A stretch of DNA of 9,819 nucleotides from Dehalococcoidia bacterium UBA2160 (GTDB lineage: Bacteria > Chloroflexota > Dehalococcoidia > Lucifugimonadales > UBA1123). Shown in pieces: positions 1 through 6,646 of the stretch; position 1 is the stretch's first letter, and every line of letters starts with the position of its first letter. Position numbers and translations under genes: made by a program. The notes under the pieces are model-generated. The model was not told where the DNA came from. It was given only the letters and a program-made list of their open reading frames with translations, and did not search any database. Location: assembly GCA_002328865.1 (NCBI GenBank), contig DCWO01000141.1:1-9819 (forward strand), read 5' to 3'.

Positions 1-22
1 CCTGTTTTTGGGGTCCACCTCA
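1..22. mobile_element. Outer tip of an IS3-type insertion sequence (left side)
   Basis: Read on the minus strand, this stretch begins TGAGGTGGACCC and has GG at its inner positions 21-22. The last 22 bases of the window start with the same 12 nt and also carry GG at positions 21-22 (15 of 22 positions agree overall). A terminal TG...CA dinucleotide followed by a G/C-rich CCC block is typical of IS3-family ends. The body of the element would lie to the left of the window, so the tip faces right into the flank at base 23. No transposase is visible, so the family is inferred from the tip alone. Confidence 0.55.
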
Positions 23-41
23 CACAATTGAATCTATTCTG

Positions 42-1070
42 ATGGGGAAAGAGACGCTTTACGAGCATGCTGCGAGTGAGATGGGAGAGCTGATCTCAGT
101 CTTGCTTGATCTCTCAGAAACCACTAACGAATTCTCGAACCCGCCGGACGAGATCTGGGTTGACGATGCTGCTGCTCAGATGCTCCTTGGTGGACTGGGG
201 TACGACTTGGAGCGCCTGCCTCCGACCGATCAGCGAAAAGATGCGTGGCTGGCACGATCAGCCTTCCATTTCAACATCGAATATTCAGTTACAGGGCTCC
301 TCTACCCACGGCTCCAACCTTTCATCGACGAGATGATCGCAGTTGGGTTTGCGGAGACAGATGGGTTCAGGGATGTCGATGCTGAATGGATCAGAGATAA
401 TCCCCAGCTACTTCCGGTCATGATGCACGCCGCAGGAACCTTCAGTAAGCAAGAATTGAAGAGGACAGTAGGATCGGTCAGCGATAAAGTCATATCCCGT
501 CCAGCATCTGAGCGGCTAGCGAAGCTTCTCGCAGATGTCGGCTCGAATATGGCGATCGAACCTCAGCGTGTCAGCGAACGCATGAAGTCAACTACCGAAG
601 GGATTGTTCGAGATCTCGTTGGACGCTTGCTGCTCGAAGAATTTGTTGCCGATAGTCTGAATAAAGCTGGCCTAACGTTCCGCCGAGAATCGGACTACAA
701 AAGATTGACGGGGGTGATTTACGATTTCAGGGCTGATTTCGTCATCCCTAATGAACGGCACCCTAAGGCTTTCGTCGAGGTCAGAAAGAGCAGTGCTCGT
801 CACGCGAGCCTCTATGCAAAGGACAAGATGTTCTCATCCATCAACTGGAAAGGCCGACATCCGGAATGTCTGGGAATAATCATTACCGACGGACCTTGGA
901 CTGAAGCATCTCTTGAAGTAATGTCTCGCGTCTTTGACTACGTCGTCCCCATACACCGCAGCAGACAAGTGGCCGAAACTATACGCCGCTATGTAGACGG
1001 CGACCAAAGCGTGCTGCGGTGGTTGATCCACTTCCGCATCGTGGCCAACGACCTCAACGACGCCCCGTAA
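42..1070 (+). CDS. Unrecognised protein with PD-(D/E)XK nuclease-like C-terminal domain
   Basis: 342 aa from ATG 42; I do not recognise the whole protein. Residues 1-190 are helical-looking and give no motif. The C-terminal part reads like a PD-(D/E)XK fold: a helix around 195-210 (LLLEEFVADSLNKAG), a strand with acidic residues D228 and D232 (YDFRADFVI), then a strand at 244-249 ending FVEVRK. There E246 is a plausible active-site acid and K249 or the later K260 a plausible lysine. A further hydrophobic strand (LGIIITDG, 277-284) follows. The strict ExK spacing is not met (E-V-R-K), so catalysis is uncertain. No methyltransferase gene lies beside it. ATG 42 has no convincing Shine-Dalgarno and lies only 19 nt from the IS tip. 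The frame is open upstream to base 3, so the true N-terminus may have been lost. Base composition looks less GC-rich than the central genes, suggesting transfer. Confidence 0.6.
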   Translation: MGKETLYEHAASEMGELISVLLDLSETTNEFSNPPDEIWVDDAAAQMLLGGLGYDLERLPPTDQRKDAWLARSAFHFNIEYSVTGLLYPRLQPFIDEMIAVGFAETDGFRDVDAEWIRDNPQLLPVMMHAAGTFSKQELKRTVGSVSDKVISRPASERLAKLLADVGSNMAIEPQRVSERMKSTTEGIVRDLVGRLLLEEFVADSLNKAGLTFRRESDYKRLTGVIYDFRADFVIPNERHPKAFVEVRKSSARHASLYAKDKMFSSINWKGRHPECLGIIITDGPWTEASLEVMSRVFDYVVPIHRSRQVAETIRRYVDGDQSVLRWLIHFRIVANDLNDAP

Positions 1071-1160
1071 GGCACGTGTGGCGTGTCAATTCGTGGTTCT
1101 TTGATCGTGGACAAACGTCATCGTTGTCTGGAGTCAGAAGGCGATGCGTCTCGAATCAAA

Positions 1161-1328
1161 ACCAGCCATCCCGCGATCTCGGTCCCGTGCGGATTCACGC
1201 CCGAAGGCCTGCCCGTCGGCGTCCAGATCGTCGGCCGCTACCGGGACGACTTCGGCGTCCTCCAACTGGCCCACGCTTTTGAGGAGGCCACCGGCTTCTC
1301 GACGACGAGGCCGGCGGTGGCCGGGTAG
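1161..1328 (+). pseudogene. C-terminal fragment of an amidase-signature enzyme
   Basis: From base 1161 one frame reads TSHPAISVPCGF, then EGLPVGVQIVGR, then VLQLAHAFEEATGF, and stops at TAG 1326-1328. This is the conserved C-terminal end of amidase-signature hydrolases (the GatA/amidase family), which are normally about 450-500 aa. Only about 55 codons remain. The Ser-Ser-Lys catalytic core and glycine-rich signature are absent. Upstream, in-frame translation from GTG 1083 to 1160 bears no resemblance to an amidase, so the homology begins abruptly near 1161. That fits a deletion or insertion junction separating this tail from its gene. It is not expected to be functional. The family call is strong; the exact amidase subtype cannot be told. 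Confidence 0.8.
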
Positions 1329-1575
1329 GCTCTTCAAGCGGCGCCAGATACCGGCCCCCGTACAGAACTCGTCTGCATCCATTGGGGCCGCATCTTTAGC
1401 ACCCCGATTACCCCGTCCCGTTGGCTCGACGACCGACTTCGCGGCCAGCCGACCGGTCTACGAGGGCGATTTGTGCCCGTCGACGCCCCCGTCGCCCAGG
1501 TTCCGGGAACTTTCCGGCGCTGACAGCCGTCTTCATATACGAACGACTAGCAACGACACTTCCCAATGCCGGAAC
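1329..1575. other. Intergenic stretch without a supported gene
   Basis: Between the amidase tail and the ribosome-binding site of the lipoprotein gene I see no protein with family features on either strand. A small dyad GTTCC-G-GGAAC lies near 1502-1512. CTGACA (1520-1525) and TATACG (1536-1541) resemble promoter hexamers, but their spacing is too short to pair. The lipoprotein gene's promoter is probably in this stretch but cannot be pinned. Confidence 0.5.
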
Positions 1576-1582
1576 AGAGGAG
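1576..1582 (+). promoter_or_regulatory. Ribosome-binding site of the lipoprotein gene
   Basis: AGAGGAG lies 9 nt before ATG 1592. It decides this start over the open frame that extends back to 1421, and fits the signal peptide beginning at Met 1592. Confidence 0.6.
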
Positions 1583-1591
1583 CACAACGAG

Positions 1592-2089
1592 ATGAAACGG
1601 ATGAGAATACTCGCAGCGGGCCTCGTATTGACAGTGTTGGCATCGATTGGTGTCGCGTGCGGCGGCAGCAGCGATGAGTCACCGACCTCTGCTGAGGCAG
1701 ACCGTCAGGAATTGATCCGAGTCGCCTTCGAGTGGGCGTTGCTCAACAAGAACCTGCCAGACTACGGCCTTTTGCCTGACCCAACCAACGTGCTCATATC
1801 TCTCGAAAACCTTTCCGTTGACGATCTGCCAACCCTGCCCGGGGTGACGTTAACCGCCCTGACCGAAGTCGAGCTTCAGAGCAAGGCCGACGACGAAGGC
1901 AGCCTGATGCGGATGTCTTTGGAGAATCTGGTGATAGCCGGAGACACGGCAGAGATAAAAGTGGCCAACTGGTGGATAGCAAGCTCGACCGAGACGAGAG
2001 GCTTCCTGAGCGGCGGTTTTTGCGATCTCAAGTTACGCAGGACGGTCGGTCAATGGACCGTCGAGGACAGCCTGTGCGCCCTGGCATGA
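1592..2089 (+). CDS. Small putative lipoprotein
   Basis: 165 aa with a classic export N-terminus: MKRMR, a hydrophobic run at 6-19 (ILAAGLVLTVLASI), then GVAC-GG with Cys23 as the likely lipidated residue, followed by a Ser/Asp/Glu-rich linker (SSDESPTSAEAD). The lipobox is slightly weak because the -3 residue is Gly rather than Leu or Val. The mature part (about 140 aa) is probably a compact alpha/beta domain attached to the outer face of the membrane. It has an N-terminal helix (QELIRVAFEWALLNK) and a C-terminal strand pair (CDLKLRRTVGQWTVEDSLCALA). Two cysteines near the C-terminus (in FCDLKL and SLCALA) could form a disulfide outside the cell. I recognise no family. The gene stands alone: an amidase remnant lies upstream and a converging SDR gene downstream. 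Confidence 0.7.
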   Translation: MKRMRILAAGLVLTVLASIGVACGGSSDESPTSAEADRQELIRVAFEWALLNKNLPDYGLLPDPTNVLISLENLSVDDLPTLPGVTLTALTEVELQSKADDEGSLMRMSLENLVIAGDTAEIKVANWWIASSTETRGFLSGGFCDLKLRRTVGQWTVEDSLCALA

Positions 2090-2190
2090 GAGACCTTGCC
2101 AGTCGGCATTATTGCACGCCCAAGACGTGACTATCCAACTTGCTGATCTGCCGCTTTACCGGACATCACTCGTGGCAAATGGCCCTCGTG

Positions 2191-2211
2191 AATGAAAGCG
2201 CCGAAGGCGCC
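2191..2211 (-). terminator. Possible intrinsic terminator of the SDR gene
   Basis: A 5-bp G/C stem (GCGCC at 2198-2202, loop GAA, GGCGC at 2206-2210) starts 7 nt beyond the SDR stop codon. In the minus-strand direction it is followed by TTTCATT. The stem is short and the T tract broken, so termination may be weak. Confidence 0.4.
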
Positions 2212-2217
2212 GCCGCC

Positions 2218-3018
2218 TTAGTCGCGGAGGATGACGCCGCCGTCTACGTGGATGCATTGGCCGGTTATGTTGCGGGCGTCTTCCGATGCAAGGAACGCGG
2301 CTGATTTGCCGATGTCCTCTGGTGTCTGGGGACGGCCCAGCGGCATGATCGGGTCGTATCGATCATGGAACAGGTCCTCGATGTCTCGGTCGGCGAGCGC
2401 CGGATCTGCTGCTTGCCTGGCGCGAGCTCCGGCCTGCTGGAATCGAGTCCACACCGCGCCGGGGCAGATGGCGTTGACGTTGATGTTGCTGCTCGCCAAT
2501 TCGGCGGCCAAGCCGCGCGTGTATCGAAGCACCGCCGCCTTGCTTACGGCGTAGGCTCCTCCGCTGCGACGAGCCGAGTGGCCCGCCATCGACGCGATGT
2601 TGACGATCTTGCCGTAGCGCCGTTCTTGCATGTGGGGAAGCGCTGCCTCGCAACACCGCACGACGCCACGGACATTGATCTCGTACGTAGCGTCCCAGTC
2701 CGCGTCCCGGTTTTTGCCGGCGCTCCGATCCCCGGCCGATGCCACACCGGCGTTGTTGACCAGGATGTCCAGCGCGCCCCACTCGGCGATGACTCGCTGA
2801 ACCGTCTCATCCACCGAGCTCGAATTCGTGACGTCCAGGCGAATGCTCAGCGTTGGGACGCCGGAGATGAGATCGGCTGTCTCGTCCGCCCACTCCTGGT
2901 TCAGGTCGGTGATCGCCACCGATGCGCCCTGCTCTGCGAGAACTGTCGCGATGCCTCGCCCGATGCCCGATCCCGCGCCCGTGACTAGGGCAGTCTTGCC
3001 TCGAAGGTCTCCCAGCAT
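2218..3018 (-). CDS. Classical SDR-family oxidoreductase
   Basis: 266 aa, the usual length of a classical short-chain dehydrogenase/reductase acting in the cytoplasm on an alcohol or keto substrate. The Rossmann nucleotide-binding motif TGAGSGIG is at 13-20. Asp38 at the end of the second strand (AITDLN) indicates preference for NAD(H) over NADP(H). NNAG is at 88-91, and the active site is complete: Asn115, Ser143 (IASMAG), Tyr156 and Lys160 (YAVSK). PG at 186-187 and the C-terminal TGQCIHVDGG are also typical. The region between about 193 and 226, which covers the substrate in this family, is fairly long and charged, so the substrate cannot be read. The start ATG 3018 is preceded 5 nt upstream by AAGGAGA. 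The gene follows the sulfatase gene on the same strand after 114 nt, so the two could be co-transcribed. Confidence 0.93.
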   Translation of the reverse strand: MLGDLRGKTALVTGAGSGIGRGIATVLAEQGASVAITDLNQEWADETADLISGVPTLSIRLDVTNSSSVDETVQRVIAEWGALDILVNNAGVASAGDRSAGKNRDADWDATYEINVRGVVRCCEAALPHMQERRYGKIVNIASMAGHSARRSGGAYAVSKAAVLRYTRGLAAELASSNINVNAICPGAVWTRFQQAGARARQAADPALADRDIEDLFHDRYDPIMPLGRPQTPEDIGKSAAFLASEDARNITGQCIHVDGGVILRD

Positions 3019-3090
3019 GTTCGTCTCCTTTCAGATTTCGTTATGGGTGATGCGTCCGGCTAGGCCATCGTCAATCGTCTGCAGAGCCCC

Positions 3091-3121
3091 AGATCCTTCG
3101 CTTCGCTCAGGATGGCGATCT
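3091..3121. repeat. REP-like short palindrome (CTTCGCTTCGCTCAGGATG type)
   Basis: Between the sulfatase stop and the SDR start lies CCTTCGCTTCGCTCAGGATG, with ATCCT (3093-3097) pairing AGGAT (3109-3113) and an outer pair AGATC (3091-3095) / GATCT (3117-3121). From memory, units of this form occur as dispersed intergenic palindromes in several bacterial groups. Only one copy is present here, so its repetitive nature cannot be shown from this window. It could also weaken read-through from the sulfatase into the SDR gene. Confidence 0.4.
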
Positions 3122-3132
3122 AGATCCATCGT

Positions 3133-4824
3133 TCACGATCGCCCAACCGTGCGCGGCAACGGCACAGGTCGAGGGTCTTCTGTGCGGATCATCCAGTCTG
3201 CCACCAAGACTCGCATCTCAGAAATGACACCGGCGTTTCGCTGCTCGTGGGCGATGTTCCGCAGCTCCCATGGATCGGACCGAAGGTCGTACAGCTCGTC
3301 TTCCGGATGTGAGCCGGATTCGGTCCTGGCGCCGAGAGGCTGTGCCGTCGGGTCGGTGACGTACTTCCAATCAACCGTGCGGACCATCTTGCGCCGGCCT
3401 TCCGCCTCGCGCGCCCAGAGCGTATCGATCAGGGTCCGGTAGCCGAAGGGCGGCGTGTGTCGGTCCAGCATGTCCATTGTATAAGGGGGCCCTCCGACAC
3501 CGTACTCGGAAAACGCAACCGTTCGTGGTCGAGCGGCAGTCACGGTCGGCAACGACGCGCCCTGGATTCGGCGCAGCGATTCCGATGTCAGCGCATCGCC
3601 GGTCAGGTCGTCGGACAAGGTCGGGCCCGCGGGCGCGATCTGGCCTTCGGGCGGAAGCGGCGGCTCCGACACGAAATCGGCGATTCCCTGGAGCTGCAGC
3701 AACGTCGGCAGAATGTCCACAGTGCTGACCATAGAGTCATCGACGACCCCCGTTGGGACCCCGCCGCCTGGCCATGAGACGATCAGCGGCACACGCACCA
3801 GGCAGTCGTAGGACACGCCGCCCTTCACTCCCATGCCGTGCTCGCCCGCGAAGTCGCCGTGATCGGCGGTGAACACGACGATGGTGTCGTCGCGAAGTCC
3901 CAGCCGGTCCAGGGCGTCCAGCACCCTGCCGACGCCGTCGTCGAGGAAGCGCACCATTGCGTGATACGTCGCTATCGCGGCTCGACGATCATGCTCCGTG
4001 TCCGCGTCCTGGCTGAGTATCCGATGCAGCACTCGATTGCGTTCCGGCGCCGGACCGGCGCTGAACTCGTCCGGTCGGGTGGGCGGCATGGACACATCGT
4101 CGGGCGGGAACATGTCAGCGTAGCGTTTCGGCGCCTCGTATGGCTCATGCGGGTCGGGATACGAAACCCACAGTGCGAACGGGCTCGGCGAGTCTGTCTC
4201 ATCGGGCGCCGAGCCGTCGAAGCGGTCGCCGGCCGCCACGCGCTCGAGGAACACCTTGACCTGGCCCGTGATCGCGGACGTGCCATAGCCCTCGATCGGA
4301 TGGTCGGTCACGGCATAGCTTATCGTCGGGCTCTGTCTCGGCATCTCACTTCGCGTTGAATGAGACTCGTCGATCGTCGATTCAGGCGTTGCCCACTCCA
4401 TGCCCTTGGCGCCGACGTTTTCGCCCGCGTATCCACCAACCGGCAGTCCACGGTGGGACAACTCGCAGCGCACGTCGAACAGGTCAAGATCGGATTCCAG
4501 GTCGAAGCAGTGATTCTTGCCGATCAGGCCGGTCGTGTATCCGGCCTGCTTCCATATAAGGAAGGCGTGTATTTCGTCCGCGGGCATCAACGTCTCGTTG
4601 CGCCGGCATCCGGTCGAGTGCGGGTACCGACCGGTCATGACGGATGTTCGGGCCGGCACGCACAATGGATGCGGCGTGATAGCATTGTGGAATCGGACGC
4701 CCTCTTCGGCCAGTCGTTCGAGAGAAGGCGTATCGATCCCGATCTCGGAATACATTCGAAGAGCCGACCATTTGAGTTGGTCGGCCATGATGAACACGAT
4801 GTTGGGACGGCCGCGTGAAGCCAT
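3133..4824 (-). CDS. Formylglycine-dependent sulfatase (S1-type)
   Basis: 563 aa from ATG 4824. It is a hydrolase of sulfate esters (possibly phosphonate/phosphate monoesters) in the alkaline-phosphatase-like superfamily. The N-terminal strand PNIVFIMADQ carries metal ligand Asp15 followed by Gln16, the 'DQ' form seen in choline sulfatase and phosphonate monoester hydrolase relatives. The active-site motif is CVPARTSVMTGRYP, with Cys55 the residue converted to formylglycine, plus Pro57 and Arg59. Other active-site residues are Lys103/His105 (GKNH), His226 (YPDPHEPY), Asp321-His322 (FTADHGD) and Lys334. The C-terminal subdomain ends with the typical ELYDLRSDPWELRNIA (510-525). A proline-rich insert occupies about 384-402. 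No signal peptide is visible, so a cytoplasmic enzyme is expected; the formylglycine-generating enzyme must be encoded elsewhere. An in-frame GTG at 4833 is possible, but AGGTG favours ATG 4824. The substrate is not readable. Confidence 0.93.
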   Translation of the reverse strand: MASRGRPNIVFIMADQLKWSALRMYSEIGIDTPSLERLAEEGVRFHNAITPHPLCVPARTSVMTGRYPHSTGCRRNETLMPADEIHAFLIWKQAGYTTGLIGKNHCFDLESDLDLFDVRCELSHRGLPVGGYAGENVGAKGMEWATPESTIDESHSTRSEMPRQSPTISYAVTDHPIEGYGTSAITGQVKVFLERVAAGDRFDGSAPDETDSPSPFALWVSYPDPHEPYEAPKRYADMFPPDDVSMPPTRPDEFSAGPAPERNRVLHRILSQDADTEHDRRAAIATYHAMVRFLDDGVGRVLDALDRLGLRDDTIVVFTADHGDFAGEHGMGVKGGVSYDCLVRVPLIVSWPGGGVPTGVVDDSMVSTVDILPTLLQLQGIADFVSEPPLPPEGQIAPAGPTLSDDLTGDALTSESLRRIQGASLPTVTAARPRTVAFSEYGVGGPPYTMDMLDRHTPPFGYRTLIDTLWAREAEGRRKMVRTVDWKYVTDPTAQPLGARTESGSHPEDELYDLRSDPWELRNIAHEQRNAGVISEMRVLVADWMIRTEDPRPVPLPRTVGRS

Positions 4825-4831
4825 TGGTGTC

Positions 4832-4836
4832 ACCTG
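4832..4836 (-). promoter_or_regulatory. Ribosome-binding site deciding the sulfatase start
   Basis: In minus-strand direction AGGTG lies 7 nt before ATG 4824. The alternative GTG at 4833 overlaps this site and has no Shine-Dalgarno of its own, so ATG 4824 is preferred. Confidence 0.5.
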
Positions 4837-5129
4837 CGTCAGAGAATCGGCGCCATGATTCTATCCCAGGTCGGGTCCGCCGTCCCGTTTGGCTACAATG
4901 CTTGTTCATGACATCGCTTGTCAGACATCGACCGCGTTGACAGCACGCGCCAGCAGACCGTCGACTCACGTATTTCCACGGGGTCAGAAGTTCATTCAAT
5001 GAATGGTTGCGTTATATCTGATAACATACTATCTTAGCGTGTGAACACTTATTACAGTGACGAACGGTTTACCGACATTCAGCCCAAATTCACGCCTGTA
5101 GCGCTCGAGAACCCCGGGGAGAGAACACC
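4837..5129. promoter_or_regulatory. Divergent control region between sulfatase and DUF1800 genes
   Basis: The 305 nt between the two start codons hold no gene; 5005-5060 is clearly more AT-rich than the coding DNA on either side. Two near-repeats in tandem start CTTGT and end ACATCG (4901-4916 and 4917-4930). Dyads include CATTC-AAT-GAATG (4993-5005), GTTAT-ATCTG-ATAAC (5011-5025) and GTGT-GA-ACAC (5039-5048), consistent with one or more repressor or activator sites. On the minus strand TAGAAT (4858-4863) could serve as the sulfatase -10, but no good -35 pairs with it. Co-regulation of the two directions is an inference. Confidence 0.45.
5007..5035 (+). promoter_or_regulatory. Possible promoter of the DUF1800-DUF1501-NHL cassette
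   Basis: TTGCGT (5007-5012) and TATCTT (5030-5035) are separated by 17 nt, which would start transcription near 5042 and leave a leader of about 88 nt. The match to consensus is only 3/6 and 4/6. The GTTAT/ATAAC dyad falls within the spacer, where a bound repressor would block polymerase. Confidence 0.35.
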
Positions 5130-6530
5130 ATGCCCGACAACAACATTGCACTGACAGCCCACCTGATGCGCCGAGCCGGATTCGGCGCCTCGCGGGCCGA
5201 GTTGGAGGATCAAGCCTCAAGGGAGTACAGCGACGTGGTGGAAGATCTGCTTCACCCCGAACGACAGAGCGACCTCGAAGAGGATGTGCTCAAGCGATAT
5301 AACCTTGACCTGACCTACCCGGACGGCCTGCCGGTTTGGGCCGGCAGGTGGGTCTGGCGCATGATCAACAGTCGCCGGCCGCTCGAGGAAAAGATGGCCC
5401 TCTTCTGGCACCATGTTTTCGCGACCGCCTGGTACAAGGGCGAACACACCCCGTCCATGATCAGTCAGATAGACACCTTCCGGTGCGACGGCATGAGCGA
5501 TCTTCGAACCATCTTCATGGGCCTCGCCAAAGACCCGGCCATGAACTACTGGCTGGACAATTGCGAGAACCACGCTGACCAGCCGAACGAGAACTGGGGT
5601 CGCGAGCTGCTGGAGCTGTTCTCCATGGGCGTCGGCAACTACACCGAGTTCGACATTAAGGAGGCCTCTCGCGCTTTCACGGGCTGGACATTCACCCAGC
5701 CGATACCTCTGTACCCCTTCGGGCATCACAGCTCTCGGTTCGAGTATGTTGCCGAGGACCACGATGACTCCGAGAAAACGTTCCTGTCGCACACCGGCCC
5801 CTTCAACGGCGAAGACATCATCGACATCGTCGCGGATCAGCCCGCTACGGCCAGGTTCATCGCCCGACATCTCTACAGCTTCTTCGTGGCAGACGAACCT
5901 CAGGTGCCCGCGTGGAACATCGAGCCGCCCAACGATCCCAATACGGTGGATGCCCTCGTTAACGCATTCGAGGAAAACGACGGCCAGATCGTCCCGGTTC
6001 TGCGGACCCTGTTCAATTCAGAGGCCTTCAAGAACGCCAGGCAGAAGCGAGTCAAGAGCCCGGTCGAACTGGTAGTGGGCGTGATCAAGCTGGTTGGGAC
6101 GTACAAAGAGCCCGATCCGACCGAGCCGCTGCCCGCGCTGGTCAGCGCGACGGCCGTCATGGGGCAGCAGATCATGAATCCTCCGACGGTCGAAGGCTGG
6201 CACACCGGACACGAGTGGATCGACGGCGGCACTCTCAACGAGCGAGTCAACTTCGCGGTCAACCAGCTCAGTGACGCGACCAAGCCGGGAATCCAAGACC
6301 TCTTGTCACGAGTGGAAGGCACGCTTACGCCGTCCGATCTCGTGGACCGATGCCTGGAGTTGTTGGGACCGCTCGAGGTCGGCGATCAGACGCGATCCGC
6401 GCTCCAGAGCTACGCCGACGACATCGGTGAAATCAATGTGGACTCGGAACAGGCGCGCGAAGAACATACCGATGACATCGTTCGCTTACTTCAATGCATC
6501 GTGGCGTCTCGAGAGTACCAGTTCGCATAA
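5130..6530 (+). CDS. DUF1800 family protein
   Basis: 466 aa. The family's hallmark blocks appear in order: HLMRRAGFGAS near the N-terminus (11-21), FWHHVFAT (92-99), NENWGRELLELFSMG (153-167), KEASRAFTGWT (177-187), a TGPFNGEDIIDI segment (222-233) followed by ARFIARHLYSFFV (241-253), KSPVELVVG (309-317), PPTVEGWHTG (351-360) and the terminal REYQFA. The length is normal and the protein looks complete. DUF1800 has no established biochemical activity; it is very often encoded directly before a DUF1501 protein, as here. No signal peptide or membrane segment is seen, since the conserved domain begins within 12 residues of the start. ATG 5130 is preceded 6 nt upstream by GGGGAGAG. It is the first gene of a three-gene set with DUF1501 and an NHL propeller. 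Confidence 0.92.
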   Translation: MPDNNIALTAHLMRRAGFGASRAELEDQASREYSDVVEDLLHPERQSDLEEDVLKRYNLDLTYPDGLPVWAGRWVWRMINSRRPLEEKMALFWHHVFATAWYKGEHTPSMISQIDTFRCDGMSDLRTIFMGLAKDPAMNYWLDNCENHADQPNENWGRELLELFSMGVGNYTEFDIKEASRAFTGWTFTQPIPLYPFGHHSSRFEYVAEDHDDSEKTFLSHTGPFNGEDIIDIVADQPATARFIARHLYSFFVADEPQVPAWNIEPPNDPNTVDALVNAFEENDGQIVPVLRTLFNSEAFKNARQKRVKSPVELVVGVIKLVGTYKEPDPTEPLPALVSATAVMGQQIMNPPTVEGWHTGHEWIDGGTLNERVNFAVNQLSDATKPGIQDLLSRVEGTLTPSDLVDRCLELLGPLEVGDQTRSALQSYADDIGEINVDSEQAREEHTDDIVRLLQCIVASREYQFA

Positions 6531-6646
6531 GCCTTTGCGTCAACCATTGAATCTCAATCGACAACGTAAGCCGTCGACGAAACCGCAAGAAAACGATGCC
6601 ACGGTCCAAACCGGGCAAAATGAAAACCTGAAGAGGTGAGGACGTC

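Noticed and set aside
1144..1677. Open frame across the amidase tail and the lipoprotein start
   Set aside because: Its Arg/Ser/Pro-rich product has no family features and it is out of frame with both better-supported features.
4484..4999. Minus-strand open frame overlapping the sulfatase start
   Set aside because: Different frame from the sulfatase, Arg-rich, no motif; sulfatase motifs occupy the same bases in the other frame.
5217..5870. 217-codon minus-strand open frame inside the DUF1800 gene
   Set aside because: Antisense shadow in GC-rich coding DNA; the opposite strand encodes an unmistakable DUF1800 protein.
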